Shown here in pieces: positions 32,787-40,031 of a DNA stretch of 64,000 bases. Position numbers and translations under genes: made by a program. The notes beneath the pieces were generated by a model. It was given only the letters and a program-made list of their open reading frames with translations, ran no database searches and was not told where the DNA came from. The DNA is from Trebonia sp963734665. Lineage in GTDB: Bacteria; Actinomycetota; Actinomycetes; Streptosporangiales; Streptosporangiaceae. The stretch spans positions 1 through 64,000 of the forward strand of contig CAVTIR010000009.1 in NCBI GenBank assembly GCA_963734665.1, written 5' to 3'. How positions within the stretch are numbered: the stretch's first letter is position 1; every line of letters starts with the position of its first letter.

Positions 32787-33110
32787 ATGGATGATCAGGC
32801 GGCGCAGGTCGTCGTGGTGCTGCCAGCGGAGATCGACGTCACCAATTCCGAGCAGGTCTACCGGCAGCTGGTCGCGGCCGTGGCACCGGGCGTGCACACG
32901 GTGATCGCGGACATGACGTCAACGGTCTTCTGCGATTCCTCAGGTGTGCACGCGATCATGCACGCCTACGAGAGTGCCGCCGCGCGCGACGTCCGGACAC
33001 TACTGGCCGTGTCGCCTGCCAGCTCGGTGCGCCGCGTGCTTGAGCTGATCGGCGTCGGCCGTCTCATGCCGGTGTACGCGAGCCTTCAGGAAGCCCTGGA
33101 CGCGGCCTAG
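32787..33110 (+). CDS. STAS-domain anti-sigma factor antagonist (RsbV-like)
   Basis: 107 residues forming one STAS domain. The phosphorylatable Ser lies in TVFCDSSGVHAIMHAY (about residue 52), equivalent to the serine of SpoIIAA and RsbV. The unphosphorylated form binds an anti-sigma kinase and releases the sigma factor. It converges on the RsbU-like phosphatase gene (stop codons 4 bp overlapping), whose PP2C domain would be the natural enzyme to reactivate it. It forms the output side of the stressosome-like module that occupies 33.1-39.4 kb; no sigma factor gene adjoins. Confidence 0.9.
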   Translation: MDDQAAQVVVVLPAEIDVTNSEQVYRQLVAAVAPGVHTVIADMTSTVFCDSSGVHAIMHAYESAAARDVRTLLAVSPASSVRRVLELIGVGRLMPVYASLQEALDAA

Positions 33111-34681
33111 CCCGTCCTGTGGACCGCGATCAACGCTACGTCGTCTTCCCTGGGGCCGAAGAGCGACATCACGTGATTGGCGAATGCCTCGACGTCCTGG
33201 TTGGCGGCTTCGGCCGCGGCGACGCGCAGCTTTTCCAGGTTGTCGTCAAGCAGGACTCTGCGATCCTCGACAAGGCCGTCGGTAAAGAGCAGGGCGGTGC
33301 CGCCGACGGGCAGGATGGCAGTCTCGACGTGCGGCTCATGGCGGGCCAGGCCGAGCAGGAGCCCTCCTTCGCCGACGTAGTCCGCCCCGGTATCGTCAGC
33401 AAGCAGCAGCGGCATGTGCCCGCAGTTGACGATCGTGAGCTCACCGGTTGTCGGGTCGGCGAGCACCAGGCACAAGGTGGCGATGATGCCCGGGTGGAAG
33501 CGCCGCAGCACTTCGTTGACCAGGGCGGTAATCGCCAGCGGTGGGTGCCCTTCGCTGACGAAGGCGCGCAGCGCGTGCCGCAGCTCCCCCATCACGGTCG
33601 CGGCGGCCAGCGAGTGCCCCTGCACGTCGCCGATGGCGACAAGCACCCCGTCCCGCCACGGCAGCGCCTCGTAGAAGTCGCCGCCGACCTCGGCCTGGTC
33701 GCTCGCGGGCAGGTAGCGAGAGGCCATCAGCATGCCAGGAATCGCCGGCAGCGCCGCGGGCAGGAAGCTCCGCTGCAAGGTCAGCGCCACTAGGTGATCT
33801 TCCGCCGACGAGCGCAGGGCCTCGACGCCAACCGCGACCGACTGGGCGAGCTGCCGGAGGATCTGCATATCCTCGTCGCCGGAAATGCTCGCGCGGTCAA
33901 CCGCGATGGCCACGGGCGGCTTGCCGGGTTTGGTTCGTGTGACGGCCAGGCAAGCATCCGTCCGCAACGTGCTGTCGGGCACGATGCCGAGCCAGTCGTC
34001 CGAGCGGACGGTCGCGATCCCGCTCGCCTGCCCGGGACCGAGCACAAGGCCCGCGACTCGCCCCGCCAGGCCGGGAGGGCCGCCGCGCCGTACCGTGCCG
34101 GGGCTACCAGGGCTGGCCGAGGTCCTGCGGGACTGGCCGTCGGGCATCTCCAGGGTCAGGATGGCATGAGCGGCGAAGATCCTGGCGGCGCCGGCCGCCG
34201 CCGCTGCCGCCAGCCCGTCGAAGGTCTCCGCCGCGTTGATGTCGAGGGACACGCTGGCCAGCTCGCTCAGCATGGCCGCGGTCCGCTCCGCGCGCTGCCG
34301 CGCACGGAAGTAGCGAAGCGCCGCCGTTACCGTGGCGAGAAGCTCCGCTGGCTCGGTTGGCTCGACTAGGTAGGCGTCTGCCCCCTGGGTCAGGCCGTGG
34401 GCGCGGTCGGCGACGTCCACGGCGGTGGCGGACACCTGGATCACCGGGATGGCAGCCGTCTGCGGGTCTGACTTGATCAGCCGGCAGACCTCGAAACCGC
34501 TCATATCGGGCAGGTTCACGTCGAGCAGGACCAGTTCGGCGACGCCAACCTTGCTGAGCGCCTCCTGCCCGGTAGTGACCTCGGTCACGGTGTGGCCCGC
34601 CCGCCGCAGCCAGGTCGCGAGCACGTAGCGCTTGGCCACGTCGTCGTCCACGAGCAGCAGGTTTCCTGCGAGCTCGCTCAT
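33107..34681 (-). CDS. response-regulator/GAF/PP2C phosphatase (RsbU-like)
   Basis: 524 residues. Receiver domain (about 8-125) with Asp in LVLLDVNLPDMSGFEV; the usual Lys region is AYLVEPTEP, so the canonical KP is changed to EP. GAF-like region about 150-300. SpoIIE/PP2C phosphatase about 330-520 with the metal-binding Asp motifs (EVGGDFYEALPW, LVAIGDVQGHSLAAA, LLFTDGLVEDR, EDDVALIAVH). The protein dephosphorylates STAS-type antagonists under control of its receiver domain. It is the last gene of a seven-gene operon; its ATG overlaps the hybrid kinase stop by 4 bp (34678-34681), and that kinase is the obvious phosphodonor. Confidence 0.92.
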   Translation of the reverse strand: MSELAGNLLLVDDDVAKRYVLATWLRRAGHTVTEVTTGQEALSKVGVAELVLLDVNLPDMSGFEVCRLIKSDPQTAAIPVIQVSATAVDVADRAHGLTQGADAYLVEPTEPAELLATVTAALRYFRARQRAERTAAMLSELASVSLDINAAETFDGLAAAAAAGAARIFAAHAILTLEMPDGQSRRTSASPGSPGTVRRGGPPGLAGRVAGLVLGPGQASGIATVRSDDWLGIVPDSTLRTDACLAVTRTKPGKPPVAIAVDRASISGDEDMQILRQLAQSVAVGVEALRSSAEDHLVALTLQRSFLPAALPAIPGMLMASRYLPASDQAEVGGDFYEALPWRDGVLVAIGDVQGHSLAAATVMGELRHALRAFVSEGHPPLAITALVNEVLRRFHPGIIATLCLVLADPTTGELTIVNCGHMPLLLADDTGADYVGEGGLLLGLARHEPHVETAILPVGGTALLFTDGLVEDRRVLLDDNLEKLRVAAAEAANQDVEAFANHVMSLFGPREDDVALIAVHRTG

Positions 34682-36309
34682 CGTGGCACCTGGCTGACGC
34701 GGCGGATGGCGAAGGCCAGCCGCTCCCTGGTGAGCTCTTCCTTGCGCAGCAGCGCCGCGGCGCGCGGCGGGGCCGCCACGTCGAGTCCGGTGATGACGAT
34801 CGCGGGCAGGGCAGCCGGCAGCCGCTCAAGCAGCGTGGCCCCGTCCACGCCAGGCATCCTCAGGTCGGCGAGAACGAGGTCGACGCGACCGGTGGCGACA
34901 GCGGACAGTGCCTGCGCGCCGTCCTCGGCCTCGATGAGCCGGTCAGCGATGCCGGCAAGCATCGATTTCACCAACTGGCGGAAGCCCGCGTCGTCGTCCG
35001 CGATGACGACCGTGCCGACGGACGGGGGCCCGTGCGGAAGGCTGAGGACTGCTGTGGTCCCCTGGCCGGCCTCGCTGGTCAGCGTCAGCTCGCCGCCTAG
35101 CAGCCTGGAGAGCAACCGGGCGTAGGGGAGCCCGAGGCCCGTGCCGCCCCGCCCGGCGCCAGGCACCTGGTAGAACTCCTCGAACACGCGCTCAAGCTGC
35201 CCGGGAGGGATCCCGGTGCCGGTGTCTGAGACCTGAAGGTCTATCTTCCCGGGGACGGTACGCACGGTCAGCCGCACCTCGCCGCTGTCGGTGTACTTGA
35301 TCGCGTTGGACAACAGGTTGCGCAGGATGGCGGTCAGCGCCATCTCGTCGGTCAGGATCGTGGCGGGTGCCCCCTGGGCGCTGACCACCACGTCCACTGG
35401 CTTGCCCTGGGCCATCGGCTGGGTTAGCCCGCGCAGCGTGGCGAGCAGCGCGGGCAGGCCAACCTCCGCGGGGTTGACGACGAACTGCCCCGACTCGGCC
35501 TTGGCGACGTCAAGGAGGTCGTTGACCAGGGTGAGCAGCGTCCCCGCAGTGCTCCTGATCAGCCCCACCTGGTACGACTGCTCGGAGTCGAGGGCGCCCG
35601 CCGGGTCGGCGAGCAGCCGGGCCAGCCCGATGATCGAGTTCAGCGGCGTCCGCAGCTCGTGGCTGACGTTGGCCCAGAACCGGTTCTTGGAGTCCGATGC
35701 CGCCCGCAACTGCTCGGACTTCTCGTCCAGTTCCCTGTACAGCGCGACCACGCCGCGGTTGGTCTGCTCAAGCTCGTCGGACAGCTCGTTGTACAGGGCC
35801 ATCACGCCGCGGTTAGTCTCTTGCAGTTCGGCGTTGAGCAGCAGGAGCTGCTCTTTCTGCTGGGTAACGTCCTCAAGCGCCGCGATGAGATCCTGGTTGT
35901 TACGTCGCAATTCGTCCAGCGTGGACTCCGGAAGCAAAGCCGCCAGCCGCTCGCGGACAGCATGGAGATCGGGAGTGACATGTTGCGGTCGCCGTTTCGC
36001 CATCAGGACAACCTGCCCGTCGGCCATGGCTGTGTCCATCAGGCGGGCGGCCGCGACGATGCCCTCCTCAGGCGGCTCGCCGTTGACGGTCACGGTCAGC
36101 ACGAGGCGTGTCTTGTCCGCTCCGAACGCGATGACGGCGGTCTGTCCGACGGTGATCGCGCTTCGGCTTATCTCGCTGAGCGCGGTGGCGACCCGGACCT
36201 GGTCCCGGTCGTCCATGCCGAGCCCCGCGGCCAGCTCGCGGCCGAGCCGGCGCGCGGCGAAGACGCCAGGCAGGTCCCGGACGTGCAAGCTGGCAAGTTC
36301 ATCTGTCAT
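34678..36309 (-). CDS. hybrid sensor kinase with RsbT-like N-terminus
   Basis: 543 residues, no transmembrane helix. An N-terminal GHKL domain of RsbT type (about 5-105: FAARRLGRELAAGLGMDDRDQVRVATALSEISRSAI) is followed by a coiled coil with two near-repeats (LQETNRGVMALYNEL, LEQTNRGVVALYREL, about 165-200), HisKA with the phosphorylated His in WANVSHELRTPLNSIIGLARLL, HATPase (NLLSNAIKYTDSG, DTGTGIPPG, GGTGLGLPYARLL) and a C-terminal receiver (VIADDDAGFRQLV, Asp in VDLVLADLRMPGVDG). It couples by 4-bp overlaps to both neighbours. The likely role is to relay stressosome or RsbT-type signals to the phosphatase encoded downstream. Confidence 0.92.
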   Translation of the reverse strand: MTDELASLHVRDLPGVFAARRLGRELAAGLGMDDRDQVRVATALSEISRSAITVGQTAVIAFGADKTRLVLTVTVNGEPPEEGIVAAARLMDTAMADGQVVLMAKRRPQHVTPDLHAVRERLAALLPESTLDELRRNNQDLIAALEDVTQQKEQLLLLNAELQETNRGVMALYNELSDELEQTNRGVVALYRELDEKSEQLRAASDSKNRFWANVSHELRTPLNSIIGLARLLADPAGALDSEQSYQVGLIRSTAGTLLTLVNDLLDVAKAESGQFVVNPAEVGLPALLATLRGLTQPMAQGKPVDVVVSAQGAPATILTDEMALTAILRNLLSNAIKYTDSGEVRLTVRTVPGKIDLQVSDTGTGIPPGQLERVFEEFYQVPGAGRGGTGLGLPYARLLSRLLGGELTLTSEAGQGTTAVLSLPHGPPSVGTVVIADDDAGFRQLVKSMLAGIADRLIEAEDGAQALSAVATGRVDLVLADLRMPGVDGATLLERLPAALPAIVITGLDVAAPPRAAALLRKEELTRERLAFAIRRVSQVPR

Positions 36310-37322
36310 GGCTTGAGCACCAGCACTCCCGCGTCATCGCGGCGCGACCCGGCCTGGGCAAGCAGCGCGGCGGCGACCACCAGCGGGTCCCTCGCGTTCA
36401 GGCCCGGGAGCGCGGCGGGCTCCCAGCGGCCGCTTATGCCGTCCGAATGGAGGATGATCGCCGCTCCGGGCGGGACGCTGTATTCGAACTGCCTGATGGT
36501 GCGTGCCTGATGGCCCGCGATTCCCGGTACCGAGACCATGCTCCTGCGCGTGCCGTCCGCCAGGATCACCGCCGCGACGTTGCCGAGCCCGGCGAACCGG
36601 GCGACCTGGCCGGACGCCTGAACCACGCCAACTGCGCCACCGCGAGTGTGCGCCATCCTGCGGTGCGCGCGTTCGAGGAGCGCGGCGGGCTCGGCCAGCG
36701 GATCCTCAAGGACCGCCGCGACCGCCGCCCTCGCCGCACTCGCGGCGAGCGGGCCGTGGCCGAGGCCGTCGCACAGGACGCCGGTTACTGCAACGTCGGT
36801 CTCGGCTGCCCCGAAGACATCACCGCACTCGGTCTCCCCGGTGATCGGCCTGATCAGGCCGGCGTAGGGCACCGCGCCGGGGCGCGGTGCCGGCCAGAAC
36901 CTGGCCACGAGCGCCGTGCCGTGGCCCGGCACCGAGTACAGATCACAGAAGTCCGCGAGACGCCGGATGGCGCCGAGCCCGACGCCCAGGGTGCCGCTCG
37001 TGGAATGGCCGTCGCGCAGTGCCGCCCCGACGTCACGGAGGCCGGGTCCGGCGTCGATGGTCACCATCTCGATTCCCGGCTTGCTGTCTCCCCTAGCGAT
37101 CCGCAGCAGCATCGACCCCTGGCTGGCGTGCTTGTGCAGGTTGGACGCCGCCTCGGTCACCGCGAGCGTCAGCTGGTCGGTGCGGGCCTCGGGGAACTGG
37201 AGCCGGCTGGTCAGCGCGATGGCGGCGCTGCGGCAGGCGCCGGCGGCGCTGGGATCCTCGACCCGCAGCCAGCGCAGGTCTCCTGGGGCCTGGGCGACGA
37301 GGGACCGGTTCAACGCGACCAC
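36306..37322 (-). CDS. GHKL ATPase fused to SpoIIE phosphatase (RsbX-like)
   Basis: 338 residues. An RsbT/RsbW-like ATPase occupies about 15-140 (ARTDQLTLAVTEAASNLHKHA, TIDAGPGLRDVG, GTLGVGLGAIRRLAD). A compact PP2C domain fills about 150-335 (GDVFGAAETDVAVTGVLCDGLGHGPLAA, ILHSDGISGRWE, RRDDAGVLVL). This two-domain form is known from stressosome operons, where the PP2C part plays the RsbX role of resetting phosphorylated RsbR and RsbS. Its start overlaps the end of rsbT by 13 bp, and its stop overlaps the hybrid kinase start by 4 bp, so translation is coupled. Confidence 0.9.
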   Translation of the reverse strand: MVALNRSLVAQAPGDLRWLRVEDPSAAGACRSAAIALTSRLQFPEARTDQLTLAVTEAASNLHKHASQGSMLLRIARGDSKPGIEMVTIDAGPGLRDVGAALRDGHSTSGTLGVGLGAIRRLADFCDLYSVPGHGTALVARFWPAPRPGAVPYAGLIRPITGETECGDVFGAAETDVAVTGVLCDGLGHGPLAASAARAAVAAVLEDPLAEPAALLERAHRRMAHTRGGAVGVVQASGQVARFAGLGNVAAVILADGTRRSMVSVPGIAGHQARTIRQFEYSVPPGAAIILHSDGISGRWEPAALPGLNARDPLVVAAALLAQAGSRRDDAGVLVLKP

Positions 37323-37705
37323 TTGACGACCACGACACTCGTCCCGGCGCCGGGCTTCGAGTTCAGCCGGAACTCGTCGACAAGCCGCCGCGCGCCGGAC
37401 AGCCCGAGCCCGAGCCCGCTGCCGGTCGTCCAGCCGTCCGTGAGCGCCAAGTCGATGTCGGCGATGCCGGGTCCCCCGTCGGTGAAGTGCAGCTTGACGC
37501 CGGCCCGCCCGTTCGGCGACTTGACTACCTCCACTTGGGCCAGGCCACCGCCACCGTGCACCAGCGTGTTCCGCGCGAGCTCGCTCGCGGCCGTCACCAG
37601 CTTGGTCTGGTCCACCAGGGATAGCCCGTTCTCGGCCGCTACGGTCCGTACCTGCTGGCGCACCCGGACCACGTCGTCTCCCGACCGGATAGGCAGCTCA
37701 TCCAT
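37310..37705 (-). CDS. rsbT: anti-sigma regulatory serine kinase RsbT
   Basis: 131 residues, single GHKL domain. ATP-binding motifs: KLVTAASELARNTLVHGGGG (N box), FTDGGPGIADIDLAL (G1) and GSGLGLGLSGARRLVDEF (G2). In Bacillus the RsbT kinase is held in the stressosome by RsbS, phosphorylates RsbR and RsbS on stress, leaves the complex and activates RsbU. Gene order R-S-T here is the canonical one. The start codon shares a base with the rsbS stop (37705). A C-terminal TSVVVVKW ending is typical of this subfamily. Confidence 0.93.
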   Translation of the reverse strand: MDELPIRSGDDVVRVRQQVRTVAAENGLSLVDQTKLVTAASELARNTLVHGGGGLAQVEVVKSPNGRAGVKLHFTDGGPGIADIDLALTDGWTTGSGLGLGLSGARRLVDEFRLNSKPGAGTSVVVVKWSR

Positions 37706-38058
37706 CAGGCTTTCCCGTTCAGGATCTCCAGGCCCTTCTCGGCGTTGAGCGCGGTGCGGACCCCGCCCATGGACAGCCCGAGTTCGGTCAGCGTGATCGC
37801 CACCGCCGGGCGCATGCCGACGATGACCGTCTCGGCGTCGAACAGCCGCGATATCGATCCGATCATGGTCAGCATCCGGCCGATGAACGAGTCCACGATC
37901 TCGACCGCGGTGATGTCGATGATCACCCCGCGCGCCCCGGTGGCGGCAAGCTCCTCCGCTAGGTCCTCCTGGAGGCGTATGACGCTCTCATCCTGCAGGT
38001 CAATCTGGATGGAGACGAACAGCGTCTGCCCGATCTTGAGGATCGGCACTTGGTCCAT
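37705..38058 (-). CDS. rsbS: stressosome scaffold STAS protein RsbS
   Basis: 117 residues, one STAS domain. The serine phosphorylated by RsbT is in EIVDSFIGRML, which matches the Ser59 region of Bacillus RsbS almost exactly, and the C-terminal GMRPAVAITLTELGL is also an RsbS hallmark. RsbS forms the core of the 1.8-MDa stressosome with RsbR paralogues and sequesters RsbT. A strong upstream site (AAAAAGGTTCACTG in mRNA sense) precedes the ATG. It lies 33 bp downstream of the rsbR-like gene. Confidence 0.94.
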   Translation of the reverse strand: MDQVPILKIGQTLFVSIQIDLQDESVIRLQEDLAEELAATGARGVIIDITAVEIVDSFIGRMLTMIGSISRLFDAETVIVGMRPAVAITLTELGLSMGGVRTALNAEKGLEILNGKA

Positions 38059-38091
38059 CAGTGAACCTTTTTCATGCTGATGCCGTCCTGC

Positions 38092-38946
38092 TCAGGCACT
38101 CGGGGGAATTGCGGGATTAAAGAGATTCATGGGCACGACCTTCAGGCCGGCCTGACGCAGCGCGAGCGCGAGCGCATCGGCGAGCGTCGCCTTGGTCGCG
38201 ATGTCGCCGAACTCGATGCCGAGCGACACGATCGTCTGCGCGACCTGCGGCCGGATGCCGGAGATCGTGCACTCCGCCCCGAGCAGGCGCGCCGCGCTGA
38301 CGGTCTTGAGCAGGTGCTGCGCGACCTCGGTGTCCACCGTCGGCACGCCGGTGATGTCGATCACCGCGTGGTCGGCCCCGGTCGCCACGAGCGTGTCGAG
38401 GAGCTTCTCCATCACCAGCTGCGTGCGAGCCGAATCGAGCGTACCAACAAGCGGCACCGCGATGATGCCCTCCCACAGCCGCACGACAGGCGTGGAGAGT
38501 TCCATCATCGTGGTCACCTGGTCGGAGATGATCTGCTCTCGCGCGGCCGAGTATGCCTCGAAGGTGCCCAGGCCAAGGTTGTCGATCACGCGGGAGAAGG
38601 CGAGAAACTCGGGCAGCACCTCCGCGGCGTCCGCCATGAGCTCGTAGACGGCCTCCTTGAGGGAGAAGACCCCCAGCGCCGTCTCGGTAGGCGTGAAGCC
38701 GTCCCTGGCGCGGCTGCGCGAGAGCTCGTCCAGGGTCGCCTGAAGTTCGCCGACGGCGTGGTCGTCCGCACCGGACAGCACCCTGACGATGAGCGAGTAG
38801 AGATCGCCGAGTTCGCGTCGCACTTCATCAAGCGAGGTCCGGCCGTGCATGCCGGCGACGACCAGCTCAGCCCACCGGCCGACAACCTTGTCATGGTGGT
38901 CGCGCAAGTAGTCCGCCATGCGCTTGCTGGTATCGCCAACGTCCAT
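38092..38946 (-). CDS. stressosome sensor RsbR-like protein
   Basis: 284 residues: an all-helical N-terminal sensor domain of the RsbRD type (about 5-150; DHHDKVVGRWAELVVAGMHG) and a C-terminal STAS domain (about 160-275). Both threonines phosphorylated in Bacillus RsbR have counterparts: DITGVPTVDTEVAQHLL and GIRPQVAQTIVSLGIEF. The N-terminal type is a non-haem helical domain rather than a globin, so the stimulus differs from that of RsbRA. It is the only RsbR paralogue in this window. The open start (ATG 38946) has GGAAGC upstream; the rsbW-like gene is 97 bp further up. Confidence 0.92.
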   Translation of the reverse strand: MDVGDTSKRMADYLRDHHDKVVGRWAELVVAGMHGRTSLDEVRRELGDLYSLIVRVLSGADDHAVGELQATLDELSRSRARDGFTPTETALGVFSLKEAVYELMADAAEVLPEFLAFSRVIDNLGLGTFEAYSAAREQIISDQVTTMMELSTPVVRLWEGIIAVPLVGTLDSARTQLVMEKLLDTLVATGADHAVIDITGVPTVDTEVAQHLLKTVSAARLLGAECTISGIRPQVAQTIVSLGIEFGDIATKATLADALALALRQAGLKVVPMNLFNPAIPPSA

Positions 38947-39043
38947 GGATGTTGCTTCCTATTCGTTAGTAACTGGTTAAGATGCGTTCGCCCCAAGGCT
39001 ACATCTGGGGAAGCCACGGCAGCAGTGCCTGCCGCGGCTGGTT

Positions 39044-39409
39044 CTAGCGGATGGACATGTGCATCCGGATGACCGTGCCGTCATTGCCTGAGTGCAGGTC
39101 CACCCGGTCGCAGACCTGGTGGACGAGCCAGAGGCCGTGGCCGCCGTCGGAGTCCGGCTGCGGCGGCGATGAGCCGGCCAGCGGATCCGCGATGACGCCG
39201 GCGTCGCGGATCTCGCAGACGATCTCGTCGCCATCCGACCAGATTTCCATCGACCCCGGTGACTGGGCATGCCGAACAGTGTTCCCGGCGACCTCGCTGA
39301 CCGCGATCACAAAGTCGACTACGCGGTCGTCCGGCAGGCCTGCCATCCTGGCCTGCTTCTCCGCCAGGGCGCGTACCTCAGACAGATTCGTGGTGTAGAC
39401 GAAGGGCAT
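39044..39409 (-). CDS. GHKL anti-sigma kinase (RsbW-like)
   Basis: 121 residues, one HATPase_c_2 domain: VIAVSEVAGNTVRHAQSPG (N box), EIRDAGVIADPLAG (G1) and GGHGLWLVHQVCDRVDLH (G2). It is of the anti-sigma/switch kinase type that binds either a sigma factor or a STAS antagonist such as the RsbV-like protein at 32787. It is the first gene of the stressosome operon. A family-A repeat abuts the gene: the ATG (39409) lies 3 bp from the repeat edge, and the only ribosome-binding sequence, GGGAGA, is part of the repeat. Confidence 0.88.
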   Translation of the reverse strand: MPFVYTTNLSEVRALAEKQARMAGLPDDRVVDFVIAVSEVAGNTVRHAQSPGSMEIWSDGDEIVCEIRDAGVIADPLAGSSPPQPDSDGGHGLWLVHQVCDRVDLHSGNDGTVIRMHMSIR

Positions 39410-39411
39410 GT

Positions 39412-39505
39412 CTTCTCCCGGGGGAGCGACCCCCCGTACCCCCCATGCCCGCGCTGGCGGGCCCGATCGTAAGAACCGCGATCACAGGCGGCCCGCCAGC
39501 GCGGA
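39412..39505. repeat. family-A repeat at the rsbW-like start codon
   Basis: Core (TCTCCCGGGGGAGCGACCCC, about 39413-39445) followed by a hairpin with 13-bp arms at 39450-39462 (CGCGCTGGCGGGC) and 39491-39503. The spacer is a degenerate version of the family consensus (CGATCGTAAGAACCGCGATCAC). The core edge supplies the gene's ribosome-binding site. Confidence 0.85.
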
Positions 39506-39719
39506 CCAGAGCCGCGGGCAACCCCGACAGCTCAATGACACGGGAGGCCACGGCCTGCCCATAGAGCGGTGCGCAGGCTAGCCGGTTCGTTCGTTGGGGA
39601 CTGGTGACGTAGGGACAGAAGGCGGTCGAGTCGACTGACGTACCTGCTTCCCTGGTTGCTCGGCCGGAAACTCCAGTACCAGCGAATGCTAACCGAGGAG
39701 CGTCTTCACGGCGCCGCTG

Positions 39720-39816
39720 TTGTCTCCCGGGGGGACGACCCCCCGTACCCCCCGATGTCGCTGCTGGCGGGCCTGATCGCAAAAACCGCGATCGTATCAG
39801 GCCCGCCAGCAGCGAC
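39720..39816. repeat. family-A repeat, best-formed copy
   Basis: Core TCTCCCGGGGGGACGACC (39723 onward) through CCCCCCGATG, then perfect 21-bp arms at 39757-39777 and 39796-39816 (outer end GTCGCTGCTGGCG, inner end GGGCCTGAT) around the 18-nt spacer CGCAAAAACCGCGATCGT. It lies in the gap between the stressosome operon and pntB. A further, more degenerate copy follows at 39838-39950. Confidence 0.92.
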
Positions 39817-39837
39817 GAAGCACCGTACGGCTGTCTC

Positions 39838-39950
39838 TCGGGGGGAGGACTGCTGTCTTCCGGGGGACGACCCCCGGTACCCCCCATGTCCGCGCTGGCG
39901 GGCCTGACCGCAAAACCGCGATCGCAAGCGGCCCGCTGGCAGCGACGAAG
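39838..39950. repeat. degenerate family-A repeat
   Basis: Two cores (CTCGGGGGGAGGACTGC and CCGGGGGACGACCCCCGGTACC) and a hairpin-like part with spacer CGCAAAACCGCGATCGCA. The arms no longer match over their full length (GCTGGCGGGCC against GGCCCGCTGGC). Between here and pntB, TAGCCGACGAGGCGCC is repeated twice (39974 and 40001). Confidence 0.75.
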
Positions 39951-40031
39951 CGCGCCGCAGTGGCTATCCGATTAGCCGACGAGGCGCCCCGTGGGGGCTA
40001 GCCGACGAGGCGCCTCACTGTTGCTATCCAA

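Noticed and set aside
32787..39409. A sigma-B-like factor within the stressosome region
   Set aside because: Both strands were read. All frames are accounted for by STAS, GHKL, kinase and phosphatase genes, and none shows sigma-70 regions 2 or 4.
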